Shown piece by piece: positions 24,556-34,061 of a stretch of 64,000 nucleotides of DNA. Each line of letters begins with the position of its first letter. Position 1 is the stretch's first letter. Made by a program: the position numbers and the translations under genes. This stretch comes from CALEMW01 sp035447065 (lineage in GTDB: Bacteria > Krumholzibacteriota > Krumholzibacteriia > LZORAL124-64-63), in contig DAOTGJ010000007.1 of NCBI GenBank assembly GCA_035447065.1, positions 53,494 through 117,493 on the forward strand. The letters run 5' to 3'. The notes beneath the pieces were generated by a model. That model did not search any database. It saw nothing but the letters and a program-made list of their open reading frames with translations, and was not told the DNA's origin.

Positions 24556-27057
24556 ATGCGTCGCTTCAACTGGTTCCTCGCCCTGTTCACCATCGGTCTC
24601 TGCGTCACGGGGCTCTTGGGTCCCCGGACCGCGCCCGTCCATTCCTGGCCCGAACGCCTCCCCCGCGAGCAGAAGGCCCGGCGCGGCCCCGAGCTCATCC
24701 GCGCCTTCTTCGCCGACTGGCACGCCCCGGCGCCCGCGGACCTGTCGCCGGAGGACCAGGCGGCCATCTGGTCCGACGTGCGCAAGGTGCCCCAGGAGAT
24801 CGCGGCCCTGGACGCGGAGCCCTGGGTCAGCGTGGGCCCCTTCGGGATCTTCGGCGCCAGCGCGGCGCGCAACACCGGGCGCGTGGTGGACATCGACGTG
24901 ACCGACACCGGCGTGCGGCACCTGGCGGCCGCCAGCGGCGGCGTGTGGCAGCTCGAGGGGTTCCCCTGGTATCCCATCACCGACGGGCTCGACACCCAAT
25001 GGATGGGCTCGGTGGACGCCAGCCCCACGGACCCGGACCTGATCCTCATCGGCACCGGCGAGCCCTCCATCCGCGCCGGTACCGGCGTGTTCCGCAGCAC
25101 CGACGGCGGCGCCACCTGGCAGCGCCGCTTCCTGCCCGGCAACCCGGCCACCTGCTACCGCCTGCGTTTCCAGCCCGACGGCCGGACCGTGATCGGCGCC
25201 TTCGATACGGGGATCTACCGCTCCCCGGACGGCGGCGTGAGCTGGGGCCGCACCGTGCTGGCCAACCGGCCCACGGACCTGGCCCTGCATCCCACGGATC
25301 CCGCCGTGATGTGGGCGCCGGTGGAGGGCAACGGCCTCTGGCGCAGCTCGAACGGCGGCGTGTCGTGGAGCCGCATCACGGCGCCGGGACTGCCCACGTC
25401 GGGCAACGGCCGCGGCGCGGTGGACGTGTGCGCGGGAGACCCCTCGCGCCTGTACGTGGCCTTCGCCGACGCGAGCACCAACAGCATGCTGGGCGTGTTC
25501 CGCACGGACGACGGCGGCGCCACCTGGCAGGACGTGTCGCCGCCCGACGATTACATGTGGGGGCAGGGCTGGTACAACAACGCCATCGGCGTGTCGCCCG
25601 CGGATCCGGACCTGGTGCTGGCGGGCGGCGGCGGGCTGGTCCGCTCCACCGACGGCGGCGCGACCTGGACGCCCACCGCCTCGCCCCACGTGCACGCCGA
25701 CGTCCACGCCATCGAGTGGAGCAACGACGGCGCCAACCTCTACGTGGCCACCGACGGCGGCTACAGCCACAGCATCAACGGCGGGGCGAGCTACCTCACG
25801 CCGTTCAACCGCATGGCCATCACCCAGTACGTGAATATCGACGTGGGCGACGCATTGACCATGGTCATGGGCGGCGGCTCCCAGGACAACGCCGTGAGCG
25901 TGACCCGCGACGGCGGCCAGGTGTGGTGGGTGGAGTGGGGCGGCGACGGGGGCGGCTTCGTCATCGACGACCACGACAACACCCGCATGTGGAACACCAG
26001 CGGCGTGTGGAGCGGCGACCTCAAGTTCCGCGTGGCCCGCTCCACGGACAACGGATCGAGCTGGCAGGACGTGAACCAGGGCATCGCGCCTTCGGATCAG
26101 TGGTACACGCGCATCCGCAGCGACCAGCAGGATCCGCCCACGCTCTACACCAACAACGGCCCGCGCGTGTACGCCTCCACCGACGCCGGCGATCTCTGGA
26201 CCCCGCTGGGCGGCGTGGATCTGCCCACCCACGCCCGCGAGATGACCGTGGGCACCGAGGCCGACGGCGGCACGGCCGTGTTCGCCTGCCTGGAATCCAC
26301 CGTGTCGGGCCGGCGCCTGCGCGTGTTCCACGACGGCCTCTGGACCGAGCGCAGCACCGGCCTGCCCGCCGGCTTCCTGCTGCGCCGCGTGTGCCCGGAC
26401 CCGGCCGTGCCCGGCCGCTGCTACGCCCTGATGAACGGTCTGGGCTCGCCCGGGCAGAAGATCTTCCGCAGCGACGACGCCGGCCTGGGCTGGACCAACG
26501 TCACCGGCAACCTGCCCGACGTGCCGCTGAGCGACCTGGTGGCCCACCCCGACGACCCGCAGCGCCTCTACGCTTCCACCGAGTTCGGCTGCTACGCCAC
26601 CGAGGACGGCGGCCGGACCTGGGTGCGCTGGAACCTGGGCCTGCCGGAGAGCGCCATGGTCACCGAGATGGTCCTGGCGGACCGGCGCCGCGTGGCCGGC
26701 GTGGTGGAGATCTATGCCGGCACCTACGGTCGCGGCATCTGGAAGCGGCCGCTGCCGGACCTGTCGGCTTCGGCGGCGCCCGAACTCGCCGGCGCCGACG
26801 TGCTGCTGCGGCCGGCCCACCCCAACCCGGCCGATACGGGCACCACGTTCCGCTTCCGTCTGCCGGAGCGCGGCGCGGTGAGCCTGCGCCTGTTCGACGT
26901 GCGGGGCCGCGTGGTGGCCACGCCGACGGACGGGGAGCGGGAGGCGGGGGAGCACGTGGTGGCCGTGGACACGCGTGCCCTGCCGTCCGGGCTCTATTTC
27001 GCGCGGCTGCGCACGCCTTGGGGCGAGTCCACACGGCGGTGGAGCGTGGTGCGGTGA
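24556..27057 (+). CDS. Secreted Asp-box (BNR) beta-propeller protein with T9SS-like C-terminus
   Basis: This 833-residue protein has a signal peptide (residues 1-27). Many sialidase-type Asp-box repeats follow (STDGGATWQR, SPDGGVSWGR, SSNGGVSWSR, TDDGGATWQD, STDGGATWTP, TEDGGRTWVR), the pattern of VPS10/YCF48-like propellers. No catalytic sialidase residues are evident, so binding or an unknown hydrolase function is more likely. The last 80 residues (HPNPADTGTTFRF through LFDVRGRVV to SGLYFARL and WSVVR) form a T9SS-like sorting module. It is therefore predicted to reach the outside or the cell surface. Confidence 0.82.
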   Translation: MRRFNWFLALFTIGLCVTGLLGPRTAPVHSWPERLPREQKARRGPELIRAFFADWHAPAPADLSPEDQAAIWSDVRKVPQEIAALDAEPWVSVGPFGIFGASAARNTGRVVDIDVTDTGVRHLAAASGGVWQLEGFPWYPITDGLDTQWMGSVDASPTDPDLILIGTGEPSIRAGTGVFRSTDGGATWQRRFLPGNPATCYRLRFQPDGRTVIGAFDTGIYRSPDGGVSWGRTVLANRPTDLALHPTDPAVMWAPVEGNGLWRSSNGGVSWSRITAPGLPTSGNGRGAVDVCAGDPSRLYVAFADASTNSMLGVFRTDDGGATWQDVSPPDDYMWGQGWYNNAIGVSPADPDLVLAGGGGLVRSTDGGATWTPTASPHVHADVHAIEWSNDGANLYVATDGGYSHSINGGASYLTPFNRMAITQYVNIDVGDALTMVMGGGSQDNAVSVTRDGGQVWWVEWGGDGGGFVIDDHDNTRMWNTSGVWSGDLKFRVARSTDNGSSWQDVNQGIAPSDQWYTRIRSDQQDPPTLYTNNGPRVYASTDAGDLWTPLGGVDLPTHAREMTVGTEADGGTAVFACLESTVSGRRLRVFHDGLWTERSTGLPAGFLLRRVCPDPAVPGRCYALMNGLGSPGQKIFRSDDAGLGWTNVTGNLPDVPLSDLVAHPDDPQRLYASTEFGCYATEDGGRTWVRWNLGLPESAMVTEMVLADRRRVAGVVEIYAGTYGRGIWKRPLPDLSASAAPELAGADVLLRPAHPNPADTGTTFRFRLPERGAVSLRLFDVRGRVVATPTDGEREAGEHVVAVDTRALPSGLYFARLRTPWGESTRRWSVVR

Positions 27058-27180
27058 GCCGGGCCCCATGAGGGCGAGTCGATCCTGAAAATCGTGAAAA
27101 ATTCCATTCAACTCTGCAAGTGCGGGGCCGAAAGGTGAGCGAGTTCATTCACCTCTGTTCGCCCGAGAGGAACCCGCACC

Positions 27181-28803
27181 ATGTCGCCCAAGTCCTCGTC
27201 GCGGAGGCTCGGCCTCCGCTCGCAGATCCTTCTGGCTTTCCTGTCCTTCCTGCTGCTGGCCCTGGCCCTGGTGGTGGGCCTGCAGGTCCGCACGTCCCAT
27301 GACGACGCCGTGGCCGCCTATACCGAGCAGGCCCGGGCCGTGTCCGGCGTGGCCGAGCTCGCCTGGATCTCCGTCCACCAGGGCGAAGGCCGCGACGGCC
27401 TGGCCCGGCGCGTGCGCGAGCTGGGCGCGGAGGTCCGCCTGCTGGACGGCGTGTCCGGCGCCCGCGACGCCGTGCAGCGCCGGGCCTGGAACACCCTGGT
27501 GCAGGACGACCTGGACGAGCTCGCCGTGGTGGACCACGAAGCGAACGCCGTGCGCTTCTACCGCAGCGTGCGCACCACCGGCGACTGCTACGCCTGCCAC
27601 GACTGGACCGGTGCGGCCGGCGAGCGCGTGGGGGCCCTGGAGCTGAGCCATCCGCTGGACGAGGCGGACGCGCGCCGGGCGCGCACCCTGCTGGTGTTCG
27701 GCGGCGTGGCCGCGGCTCTGTTCGTGGTGGGCGGCTTCATCGGCTGGGGTGTGCTGACCGCCATCTTCCTGCGTCCCATCCGGCGCCTGGTGGAGGTCTC
27801 CGGCAGCGTGGCCCAGGGTGACCTGACGCTCAGCGCCGGGATCCGCCGTCACGACGAGATGGGTGACCTAGCCCGGGCCTTCGACGCCATGACCGCCAAC
27901 CTGCACGCGGTGGTGCGCGAGACCGCCGAGACGTCCACCACCCTGGCGGCCGCCTCGGGCGAGTTCTCCGCCAGCAGCCAGACCCTGGCCGCCGGCGCGG
28001 AGATGACCTCGAGCCAGGCCAAGCAGGTCACAGCGGCGGCCCAGGACATCGCCGCGCGCATCGGCGGCGTGGCCGCCGCCGCGGGACAGATGAGCGGCGC
28101 CATGGGCAGCATCGCCTCGGCGGCGGAGCAGATGAACGCCTCCATCCACGGCGTGACGGCGAACTGCCAGAAGGGGCTGCGCATCGCGGAGGCGGCGCGG
28201 CAGGGAGCGCAGCGGGCGGCGGGGCAGATCGAGCCGCTCAACGCCGCGTCGCGCGAGATCGGCACGGTGCTGGACGCCATCGCCGCCATCGCCGATCAGA
28301 CCAACCTGCTGGCGCTGAACGCCACCATCGAGGCCGCGCGGGCGGGCACGGCCGGCAAGGGCTTCGCCGTGGTGGCCAACGAGGTCAAGGAGCTGGCGCG
28401 GCAGACCACCCAGGCCACCGAGGAGATCGCCAAGCGCGTGGAGCACATGCAGACCAGCACGGCGGGGGCCGTGGCCGGCGTGGAGGAGATCACCCAGATC
28501 ATCGACGGGGTGAACGAGGTGTCCCACGAGATCGCCGCCGCCATGGAGCAGCAGGCGCCCGTGATCTCGGAGATCGTGCTGAGCGTGGGGAACGCCAGCC
28601 GCACCGCCGGGACCATCGCCGGCGACGCCGAGCGCGTGGCCGAGGGCGCCCGCGGCATCTCCGCGCGCATCGGCCAGGTGGACGAGGCCACGCGCGACTC
28701 CGCCCTGCGCACCGCCGACATGAACGCCAGCTCCACGGAGCTGGCGCGGCTGGCGGCGGAGCTGGAGAGCAGCGTGGGGCGCTTCGTGGTGAGCCGGGAC
28801 TAG
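27181..28803 (+). CDS. Methyl-accepting chemotaxis protein with c-type haem sensor domain
   Basis: This 540-residue chemoreceptor has membrane helices at about 15-35 and 168-192, a periplasmic domain between them, a HAMP domain (about 190-242) and a full signalling coiled coil. The tip reads AIADQTNLLALNATIEAARAG. The periplasmic domain resembles Tll0287/DUF3365 and carries CYACH at 136-140, the covalent haem c motif CxxCH. It therefore probably senses redox state, oxygen or NO and signals to CheA, which is not encoded here. The ATG follows AGAGGAA. A 6-bp inverted repeat (AGGTGA with TCACCT, 27133-27154) lies in its leader. Its stop shares CTAG with the convergent gene. Confidence 0.9.
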   Translation: MSPKSSSRRLGLRSQILLAFLSFLLLALALVVGLQVRTSHDDAVAAYTEQARAVSGVAELAWISVHQGEGRDGLARRVRELGAEVRLLDGVSGARDAVQRRAWNTLVQDDLDELAVVDHEANAVRFYRSVRTTGDCYACHDWTGAAGERVGALELSHPLDEADARRARTLLVFGGVAAALFVVGGFIGWGVLTAIFLRPIRRLVEVSGSVAQGDLTLSAGIRRHDEMGDLARAFDAMTANLHAVVRETAETSTTLAAASGEFSASSQTLAAGAEMTSSQAKQVTAAAQDIAARIGGVAAAAGQMSGAMGSIASAAEQMNASIHGVTANCQKGLRIAEAARQGAQRAAGQIEPLNAASREIGTVLDAIAAIADQTNLLALNATIEAARAGTAGKGFAVVANEVKELARQTTQATEEIAKRVEHMQTSTAGAVAGVEEITQIIDGVNEVSHEIAAAMEQQAPVISEIVLSVGNASRTAGTIAGDAERVAEGARGISARIGQVDEATRDSALRTADMNASSTELARLAAELESSVGRFVVSRD

Positions 28804-29342
28804 AACCGCACGTGCACCGCGGCGCCCGCGGGCCCGCGCTCCGGGCGCCAGAGCGCCGCGCGCATCCGCGGCCTCCGCGGAGTGCTGAGGAGCTCCGCCG
28901 CCGGCGCCGCGACGACGGCGGCGGGGATCAGCAGCAGCCAGGGCTCCGTGCCGTCGGCGTCGTGGAGCTGGAAGGCCAGCGCCGCGCTCAAGGCCAGGAC
29001 CGCTCCGCCCACCAGCGCCGCGCTCCCGCGCTGCCCGTTGACCTGGTGCGCGCCCACGGCGGCCCCGATCACGCCGCCCACCACCATGCCGATCATGCCT
29101 CCGGAGGAGGCGTCGAGGTCGCTCCAGGTTCCGTCGCCCCCCAGCACCAGCCCCACGCCCGCCCCGCCGGTCAGCCCGAAGAGCGCGAAGCCCAGGCTCC
29201 CCGCGGCCGCGCCGCCCAGGGTCGAGGGGAAGGAGGCGGGTGCGTCCAAGGGCGCGGTCTCCGGCCCCGCCCAGGCGTCGGAGGACCGGGCGAGCAGCAG
29301 GATCAGGATCAGGCACCCCAGGACATCGCGACTGGAACTCAT
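28800..29342 (-). CDS. Small glycine-rich membrane protein of unknown function
   Basis: This 180-residue protein begins with a signal or membrane segment (VLGCLILILLLARSSDAWAG). Two glycine-rich hydrophobic stretches follow (TLGGAAAGSLGFALFGLTGGAGVGLVLGG and GGMIGMVVGGVIGAAVGAHQV), and then two more helices. The GxxxG pattern resembles glycine-zipper proteins, but I cannot assign a family. The ATG at 29342 is preceded by AAGGAG. The stop overlaps the chemoreceptor stop in the four-base palindrome CTAG. Confidence 0.65.
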   Translation of the reverse strand: MSSSRDVLGCLILILLLARSSDAWAGPETAPLDAPASFPSTLGGAAAGSLGFALFGLTGGAGVGLVLGGDGTWSDLDASSGGMIGMVVGGVIGAAVGAHQVNGQRGSAALVGGAVLALSAALAFQLHDADGTEPWLLLIPAAVVAAPAAELLSTPRRPRMRAALWRPERGPAGAAVHVRF

Positions 29343-29487
29343 GGCGCTCCTTGGCTTATCCTCGCCGGACGGCGGTCTGCGCATGGCGGATCCGCGTTCG
29401 AATGACGATGATGGACGGCGATCATCACCAAGCCTACACCAGACGCGCCGCCCGGATCCACACCGGCGCCAACCCTGAGGACGATCC

Positions 29488-30288
29488 GTGCCCAACCTCC
29501 AGCTGGAACGCCGCGGCCCCGTCACGGTGGCCACCCTGAGCCGTCCCGAGGCGCACAACGCCTTCGACCACGCCATGGTCCTGGAGGTGCGCGACTTCTT
29601 CGCCGGACTCCACGCCGCCGCCGACCGGCCCCACGCCGTGGTCCTGCGCGCCGAGGGCAAGCACTTCTGCGCCGGCGGCGATCTGAACGACATGCGGCGC
29701 CTGGGCCAGGCCGACTACCGGGAGAACCTGGAGGCGGCCCACGAGCTGGGCGAGATGTTCCGCGCCGTGCGCCTGGCGCCGGTGCCGGTGGTGGCGCGGG
29801 TGGCCGGCGGCGCCTTCGGGGGGGGCGTGGGCCTGATCTGCGCGTGCGACATCGTGGTGGCGGACCCCACGGCCTTCTTCGCGTTGACGGAGGCGCGGCT
29901 GGGCCTGGTGGCGGGCGTGATCTCGCCCCTGGTGATCGGACGCGTGGGGACGGCGCGGGCGCGCACCCACTGCCTGCTGGGGGAGAAGATCGACGCCGCC
30001 GAGGCCCACCGCATCGGCCTGGTGGACGTGCTGACGCCGGAGGGCGGCCTGGACGGCGGCGTGAACCGCACCGTGCGCTCGCTGCTCAAGGGCGGGCCCG
30101 AGGCCTTGGGCAAGATCAAGGAGCTGGTGGAAGGCGCGGCGGCGCGGCCCTTCGGCGAGAGCCTGGAGTTCACGGCCAAGATGATCGCCGAGGCGCGCAC
30201 GCGTCCGGAGGCCCAGCAGGCCCTGGAGAACTTCTTCGCCAAGCGGCCGGCGCCTTGGGTGGACGCGGATGAGGAGTGGAGCCTGTGA
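29488..30288 (+). CDS. liuC: Enoyl-CoA hydratase/isomerase, probably methylglutaconyl-CoA hydratase
   Basis: This 266-residue crotonase-fold enzyme has oxyanion-hole segments RAEGKHFCAGGDLNDM and AGGAFGGGVGLICACDI and the segment ALTEARLGLVAGVISPLVIGRVG. The last motif is typical of the LiuC/AUH branch, which hydrates 3-methylglutaconyl-CoA after methylcrotonyl-CoA carboxylase. The adjacent biotin carboxylase and carrier support that step; other short-chain enoyl-CoA substrates remain possible. It starts with GTG preceded by GAGG. Its stop overlaps the GTG of the carboxylase by four bases. It opens an operon of at least five overlapping genes. Confidence 0.83.
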   Translation: MPNLQLERRGPVTVATLSRPEAHNAFDHAMVLEVRDFFAGLHAAADRPHAVVLRAEGKHFCAGGDLNDMRRLGQADYRENLEAAHELGEMFRAVRLAPVPVVARVAGGAFGGGVGLICACDIVVADPTAFFALTEARLGLVAGVISPLVIGRVGTARARTHCLLGEKIDAAEAHRIGLVDVLTPEGGLDGGVNRTVRSLLKGGPEALGKIKELVEGAAARPFGESLEFTAKMIAEARTRPEAQQALENFFAKRPAPWVDADEEWSL

Positions 30289-31808
30289 CCCGCGAGTTCG
30301 ACACCGTGCTGATCGCCAACCGCGGCGAGATCGCCTGCCGCGTGATCCGCACCTGCCGCGCCCTGGGGCTGCGCACGGTGGCGGTGGCCTCCGACGCGGA
30401 CCTGCGGTCGCCGCACGCGCTCATGGCCGACGTCTGCGTGCCCATCGGCCCGGCGTCGCCCCTGGAGAGCTACCTGCGCATGGACGCGGTGCTGGACGCG
30501 GCGCGGGAGACGGGCGCCGGGGCCGTCCACCCCGGCTACGGCTTCCTGTCCGAGAACGCGGGCTTCGCGCGGGCCTGCGCCCAGGCGGGCGTGGTGTTCC
30601 TGGGGCCCGGACCGGAGACCATCGAGGCCATGGGCGAGAAGACCGCGGCGCGGCGCACCATGGAGGCCGCCGGGGTGCCCGTGGTGCCCGGCGCCTACCT
30701 GCCCGCGCCGGACGCGGAGGGCCGCGTGGATCCCGCGGCGGTGCAGGCCGCGGCCGCGCAGGTGGGCTTCCCCATGCTGGTCAAGGCGGCCTACGGCGGC
30801 GGCGGCAAGGGCATGCGCGCCGTGTACCGCCCCGAGGACCTGACCGCCGCGGTGGACGCCGCCGTGCGCGAGGCTGCCAAGGCCTTCGGCGACGGGCTGG
30901 TGTACCTGGAGCGGCTGATCCAGCGGCCGCGTCATGTGGAGTTCCAGATCTTCGGCGACGCCCACGGCGGCGCCGTGCACCTGGGGGAGCGCGAATGCTC
31001 CATCCAGCGGCGGCACCAGAAGATCGTGGAGGAGACCCCCAGCCCGGCGCTGACGCCCGAGCTGCGCGCGCGCATGGGCGAGGCGGCCGTGGCCGCGGCC
31101 CGCGCCGTGGACTACGTGGGGGCCGGCACGGTGGAGTTCCTGCTGGGCGACGACGACGGCTTCTACTTCCTGGAGATGAACACCCGCCTGCAGGTGGAGC
31201 ACCCGGTGACGGAGCTGGTCTTCGGCGTCGATCTGGTGGAGGCGCAGATCCGCGTGGCCCGCGGCGAGCGTCTGCCCTGGACGCAGGTGGAGCTGGTTCC
31301 GCGCGGCCATGCCCTGGAGTGCCGCGTGTACGCCGAGGACCCGGCCCGCGGCTTCCTGCCCTCCACCGGCACGCTGCTGGTCTACGAGGAGCCCGACGGC
31401 CCGGGGGTGCGCGTGGATTCCGGCGTGGCCCAGGGCGTGGAGGTCACGCCCCACTACGATCCCATGCTGGCCAAGCTCTCGGTCCACGCGGGCGACCGCG
31501 CGGCGGCGGTGGCGCGCATGCGCGACGCCCTGCGCCGTTATCCCATCCTGGGCGTGACCACCAACCTGGAGTACCTGGACGCGGTGCTGGCGGCGCCGGC
31601 GTTCCTGGCCGGCGACACCACCACCGCGTTCCTGGACGAGCACCTGGCCGACTGGACGCCCGCGTCCGCCGACGCCGCCGTGCTGGCGGCCGCGGCGGCG
31701 GCGGAGCAGTCGGCGGCCCCGCGTGCGGCGGGACCGACCGGTCCTGCTGCGGCCGCGGCGTCGCCCTGGGCCCGCCTGGGCCGCTTCCGCCTGGAAGGAT
31801 TGGACTGA
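30285..31808 (+). CDS. mccA: Biotin carboxylase subunit of an acyl-CoA carboxylase
   Basis: This 507-residue ATP-grasp enzyme carboxylates biotin with bicarbonate. Typical segments are LIANRGEIACRVIRTCRALG, HPGYGFLSENA, the ATP loop AYGGGGKGMRAV, GERECSIQRRHQKIVEE, EMNTRLQVEHPVTE and YDPMLAKL. In most MCC alpha subunits the biotin carrier is fused at the C-terminus. Here the protein ends in an Ala-rich tail, and the carrier is a separate gene two bases downstream. I chose the GTG at 30285, which overlaps the liuC stop, over an in-frame GTG at 30276. With mccB (22858) it probably forms methylcrotonyl-CoA carboxylase. Confidence 0.87.
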   Translation: MTREFDTVLIANRGEIACRVIRTCRALGLRTVAVASDADLRSPHALMADVCVPIGPASPLESYLRMDAVLDAARETGAGAVHPGYGFLSENAGFARACAQAGVVFLGPGPETIEAMGEKTAARRTMEAAGVPVVPGAYLPAPDAEGRVDPAAVQAAAAQVGFPMLVKAAYGGGGKGMRAVYRPEDLTAAVDAAVREAAKAFGDGLVYLERLIQRPRHVEFQIFGDAHGGAVHLGERECSIQRRHQKIVEETPSPALTPELRARMGEAAVAAARAVDYVGAGTVEFLLGDDDGFYFLEMNTRLQVEHPVTELVFGVDLVEAQIRVARGERLPWTQVELVPRGHALECRVYAEDPARGFLPSTGTLLVYEEPDGPGVRVDSGVAQGVEVTPHYDPMLAKLSVHAGDRAAAVARMRDALRRYPILGVTTNLEYLDAVLAAPAFLAGDTTTAFLDEHLADWTPASADAAVLAAAAAAEQSAAPRAAGPTGPAAAAASPWARLGRFRLEGLD

Positions 31809-31809
31809 C

Positions 31810-32313
31810 ATGAGCCTGGACCTGCGCAGCGGCGACCGCCAGCACCACGTGGACGTGCGCCGCACCCCCGACGGCTGGACCGTGGCGGTGGACGGCGCCG
31901 CGCCGGACCTGGAGATCCTTGAGGTGACGGGCGACCGCGTGGTCCTGCGCCGCGACGGCCGGCGCCTGACCGCCCGCGTGGCCCGCCGCGGCGCCGAACG
32001 CCTGGTGTGGCTGGACGGCCGCGCCCACGTGCTGCACCTGGCCGGGGACGAGGCCGATGCCGCCGACGTGATCGCCGCCGGCGGTCCGCGCCACGCCGCG
32101 GAGATGCCGGGCAAGGTGGTGCGCGTGCTGGCGGCCGAAGGCGACCGGGTGGCCGCGGGTGCGCCGCTGCTGATCCTGGAGGCCATGAAGATGGAGACGG
32201 AGCTGGCGGCCAACGTGGCCGGCCGCGTGGTCCTCGTGACCGTGGCCGCCGGCGATACGGTGGCCGTGGGGGACCTGCTGGTGGAGATCGAGCCGGAGGA
32301 TGCGGACGCGTGA
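31810..32313 (+). CDS. Biotin carboxyl carrier protein (separate BCCP subunit)
   Basis: This 167-residue protein has a C-terminal biotinyl domain with the canonical EAMKMET motif (biotin lysine about 127) between 'AEMPGKVVRVLAAEGDRV' and 'VAAGDTVAVGDLLVEIE'. The N-terminal 95 residues are beta-rich and resemble the linker region that joins carboxylase and carrier in fused alpha subunits. The coding split is therefore close to a natural domain boundary. The ATG overlaps the spacer after the carboxylase stop. Its own stop overlaps the GTG of the patatin gene. Confidence 0.88.
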   Translation: MSLDLRSGDRQHHVDVRRTPDGWTVAVDGAAPDLEILEVTGDRVVLRRDGRRLTARVARRGAERLVWLDGRAHVLHLAGDEADAADVIAAGGPRHAAEMPGKVVRVLAAEGDRVAAGAPLLILEAMKMETELAANVAGRVVLVTVAAGDTVAVGDLLVEIEPEDADA

Positions 32314-33158
32314 TCCCCCAGTTCCGCAGCGACGAGAAGGTGGGCCTGGTGCTGGGCGGCGGGGGAGCCCGCGGGCTGGCGGCCATCGGCATCGTGGAGG
32401 TGCTGCACGAGGCGGGGCTGCGGCCGACGCGCCTGGCGGGCACCTCCATGGGCGCCATGGTGGGCGCGTTCCTGGCGGCGGGCTACGCGCCCAAGGAGAT
32501 CCGCGAGCTGGCGGCCTCGCTGTCGTGGATCAAGGTCATCGACGTGAGCGTGCGCGCCGGCCTGATCCGCGGCGACAAGTTCCTGGCCTGGCTGCGGGAG
32601 TACCTGCCGGCCACCTTCGCGGAGCTGGAGATCCCGCTGACGTGCACGGCCACGGACATCGACTCGGGCGAGCTGATCTATCTCAGCGACGGCGATCTGC
32701 CCCTGGCCATCCGCGCCACCTGCGCCTTCCCGGGGGCCTTCGAGCCCGTCAAGGTGGGCGAGCGCAATCTGGTGGACGGCGGCCTGAAGAGCACGGTGCC
32801 GGTGCTGGCCCTGCGCGGGCTGGGCCTGGACCGCGTGGTGGCCTGCGACTTCCAGCCGCCCCTGGACCGGCCCGTGGTGGACCTGCCCGAGGGCACGCGC
32901 GAGATGTGGGCCCAGTTCTGGGAGACGCTCACCTTCCGCCGTCGCGCCCTGGCCGCCGACATCCTGCTCAAGGCCGTGGACATCCTGCAGACCGAGGTGG
33001 CCCGCCACCAGCTGGCGGCGGCGCCGCCGGACCTGCTCATCGCGCCGCGCATGCCGGACATCAACATCGAGGACTTCCGGCTGGCGGACCGCATCATCGG
33101 CCTGGGCGCCGACGAGGCCCGCCGCGCCCTGAAGCGCCTGGCGGACGACCGGGCGTGA
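32310..33158 (+). CDS. Patatin-like phospholipase, RssA type
   Basis: This 282-residue cytoplasmic or peripheral acyl hydrolase has the oxyanion loop LGGGGARG (about residues 15-22), nucleophile elbow GTSMG (Ser about 46) and catalytic Asp in VDGG (about 156). The region LPLAIRATCAFPGAFEPVKVGERNLVDGG is standard for the RssA/NTE group. The substrate is probably a phospholipid or lysophospholipid. It begins with GTG within the BCCP stop (GTGA) and ends in the GTG of the transporter gene. It is part of the operon, but its role in acyl-CoA metabolism is unclear. Confidence 0.86.
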   Translation: MIPQFRSDEKVGLVLGGGGARGLAAIGIVEVLHEAGLRPTRLAGTSMGAMVGAFLAAGYAPKEIRELAASLSWIKVIDVSVRAGLIRGDKFLAWLREYLPATFAELEIPLTCTATDIDSGELIYLSDGDLPLAIRATCAFPGAFEPVKVGERNLVDGGLKSTVPVLALRGLGLDRVVACDFQPPLDRPVVDLPEGTREMWAQFWETLTFRRRALAADILLKAVDILQTEVARHQLAAAPPDLLIAPRMPDINIEDFRLADRIIGLGADEARRALKRLADDRA

Positions 33159-34042
33159 AGCGCCGCGCCGACCTCATGCTGCTGCTGGTCACCGTCTGCT
33201 GGGGCGTGTCGTTCCCGGCCATCAAGTCCGCGTCGGTCCATGTCTCGCCGGCCCTCTTCGTGGCCCTGCGCTTCACGGCGGCCAGCCTGATCATGCTGGC
33301 GGCCTGGCCCTGGTTCCTGCGGTTGGCGTCGGCGGCGGACCGGGCGTCGGGACGCGCGCGCCTGGGCCACCCCGCGGCGGTGCGCTGGGGTCTGGAGCTG
33401 GGCGTGTGGATCGCCCTGGGCTACACCACCCAGACGGTGGGGCTGCAGACCACGTCGGCCAACACCAGCGCCTTCATCACGGCGCTGAGCGTGATCCTGG
33501 TGCCCGTGTTCCTGTTCCTGGGGAGAGGCGTGCGGCCGCGGCCGGTGGTGGCGGCATCGGTGGCGCTGGCCCTGCTGGGCCTGGGGATGCTGACGCGGCC
33601 GGACCTGGGCGGCCTGGCCCCGGGCGACCTCTGGACCCTGGGCACCGCCGTGGCCTACGCCGTGTATCTGATCCGCCTGAGCGACGGCCTGGCGCGGGCC
33701 TGCTTCCTGCCGGTGCTGTGGTGGACGCTGGCCGTGTGCGCGGTGCTCAACATCGTCCTGGTGCTCACGGTGGAGACGCCGCGCCTGGAGTGGGGCACGC
33801 CCGTGGCCGTGGCCCTGGCCGTCACCACGCTGCTGTCCACCCTGGTGGCCCTGGGCCTGCAGAACCGCTGGCAGGGCGAGACCACCGCCACCCGCGCCGC
33901 GCTGATCTTCTCCACCGAGCCGGTGTTCGCGGCCCTCTTCTCGCTGGCCTGGCTGGGTGAACGCCTGGGCGGCGTGGCCCTGGCCGGCGCGGCGCTGATC
34001 CTGGCCGCCGTCACCCTCACCGAAACCGCGGGCGAGGCCTGA
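33155..34042 (+). CDS. EamA/DMT-family transporter
   Basis: This 295-residue protein has about ten transmembrane helices in two EamA repeats. The first begins LMLLLVTVCWGVSFPAIKSA, the second GDLWTLGTAVAYAVYLIRL, and the family signature TEPVFAALFSLAWLGERL is near the end. Relatives export amino acids or other metabolites; the substrate here is unknown. It starts with GTG overlapping the patatin stop. The next gene follows after 19 bases. Confidence 0.87.
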   Translation: MKRRADLMLLLVTVCWGVSFPAIKSASVHVSPALFVALRFTAASLIMLAAWPWFLRLASAADRASGRARLGHPAAVRWGLELGVWIALGYTTQTVGLQTTSANTSAFITALSVILVPVFLFLGRGVRPRPVVAASVALALLGLGMLTRPDLGGLAPGDLWTLGTAVAYAVYLIRLSDGLARACFLPVLWWTLAVCAVLNIVLVLTVETPRLEWGTPVAVALAVTTLLSTLVALGLQNRWQGETTATRAALIFSTEPVFAALFSLAWLGERLGGVALAGAALILAAVTLTETAGEA

Positions 34043-34061
34043 CGCCCCGGGAAGGACCCCC

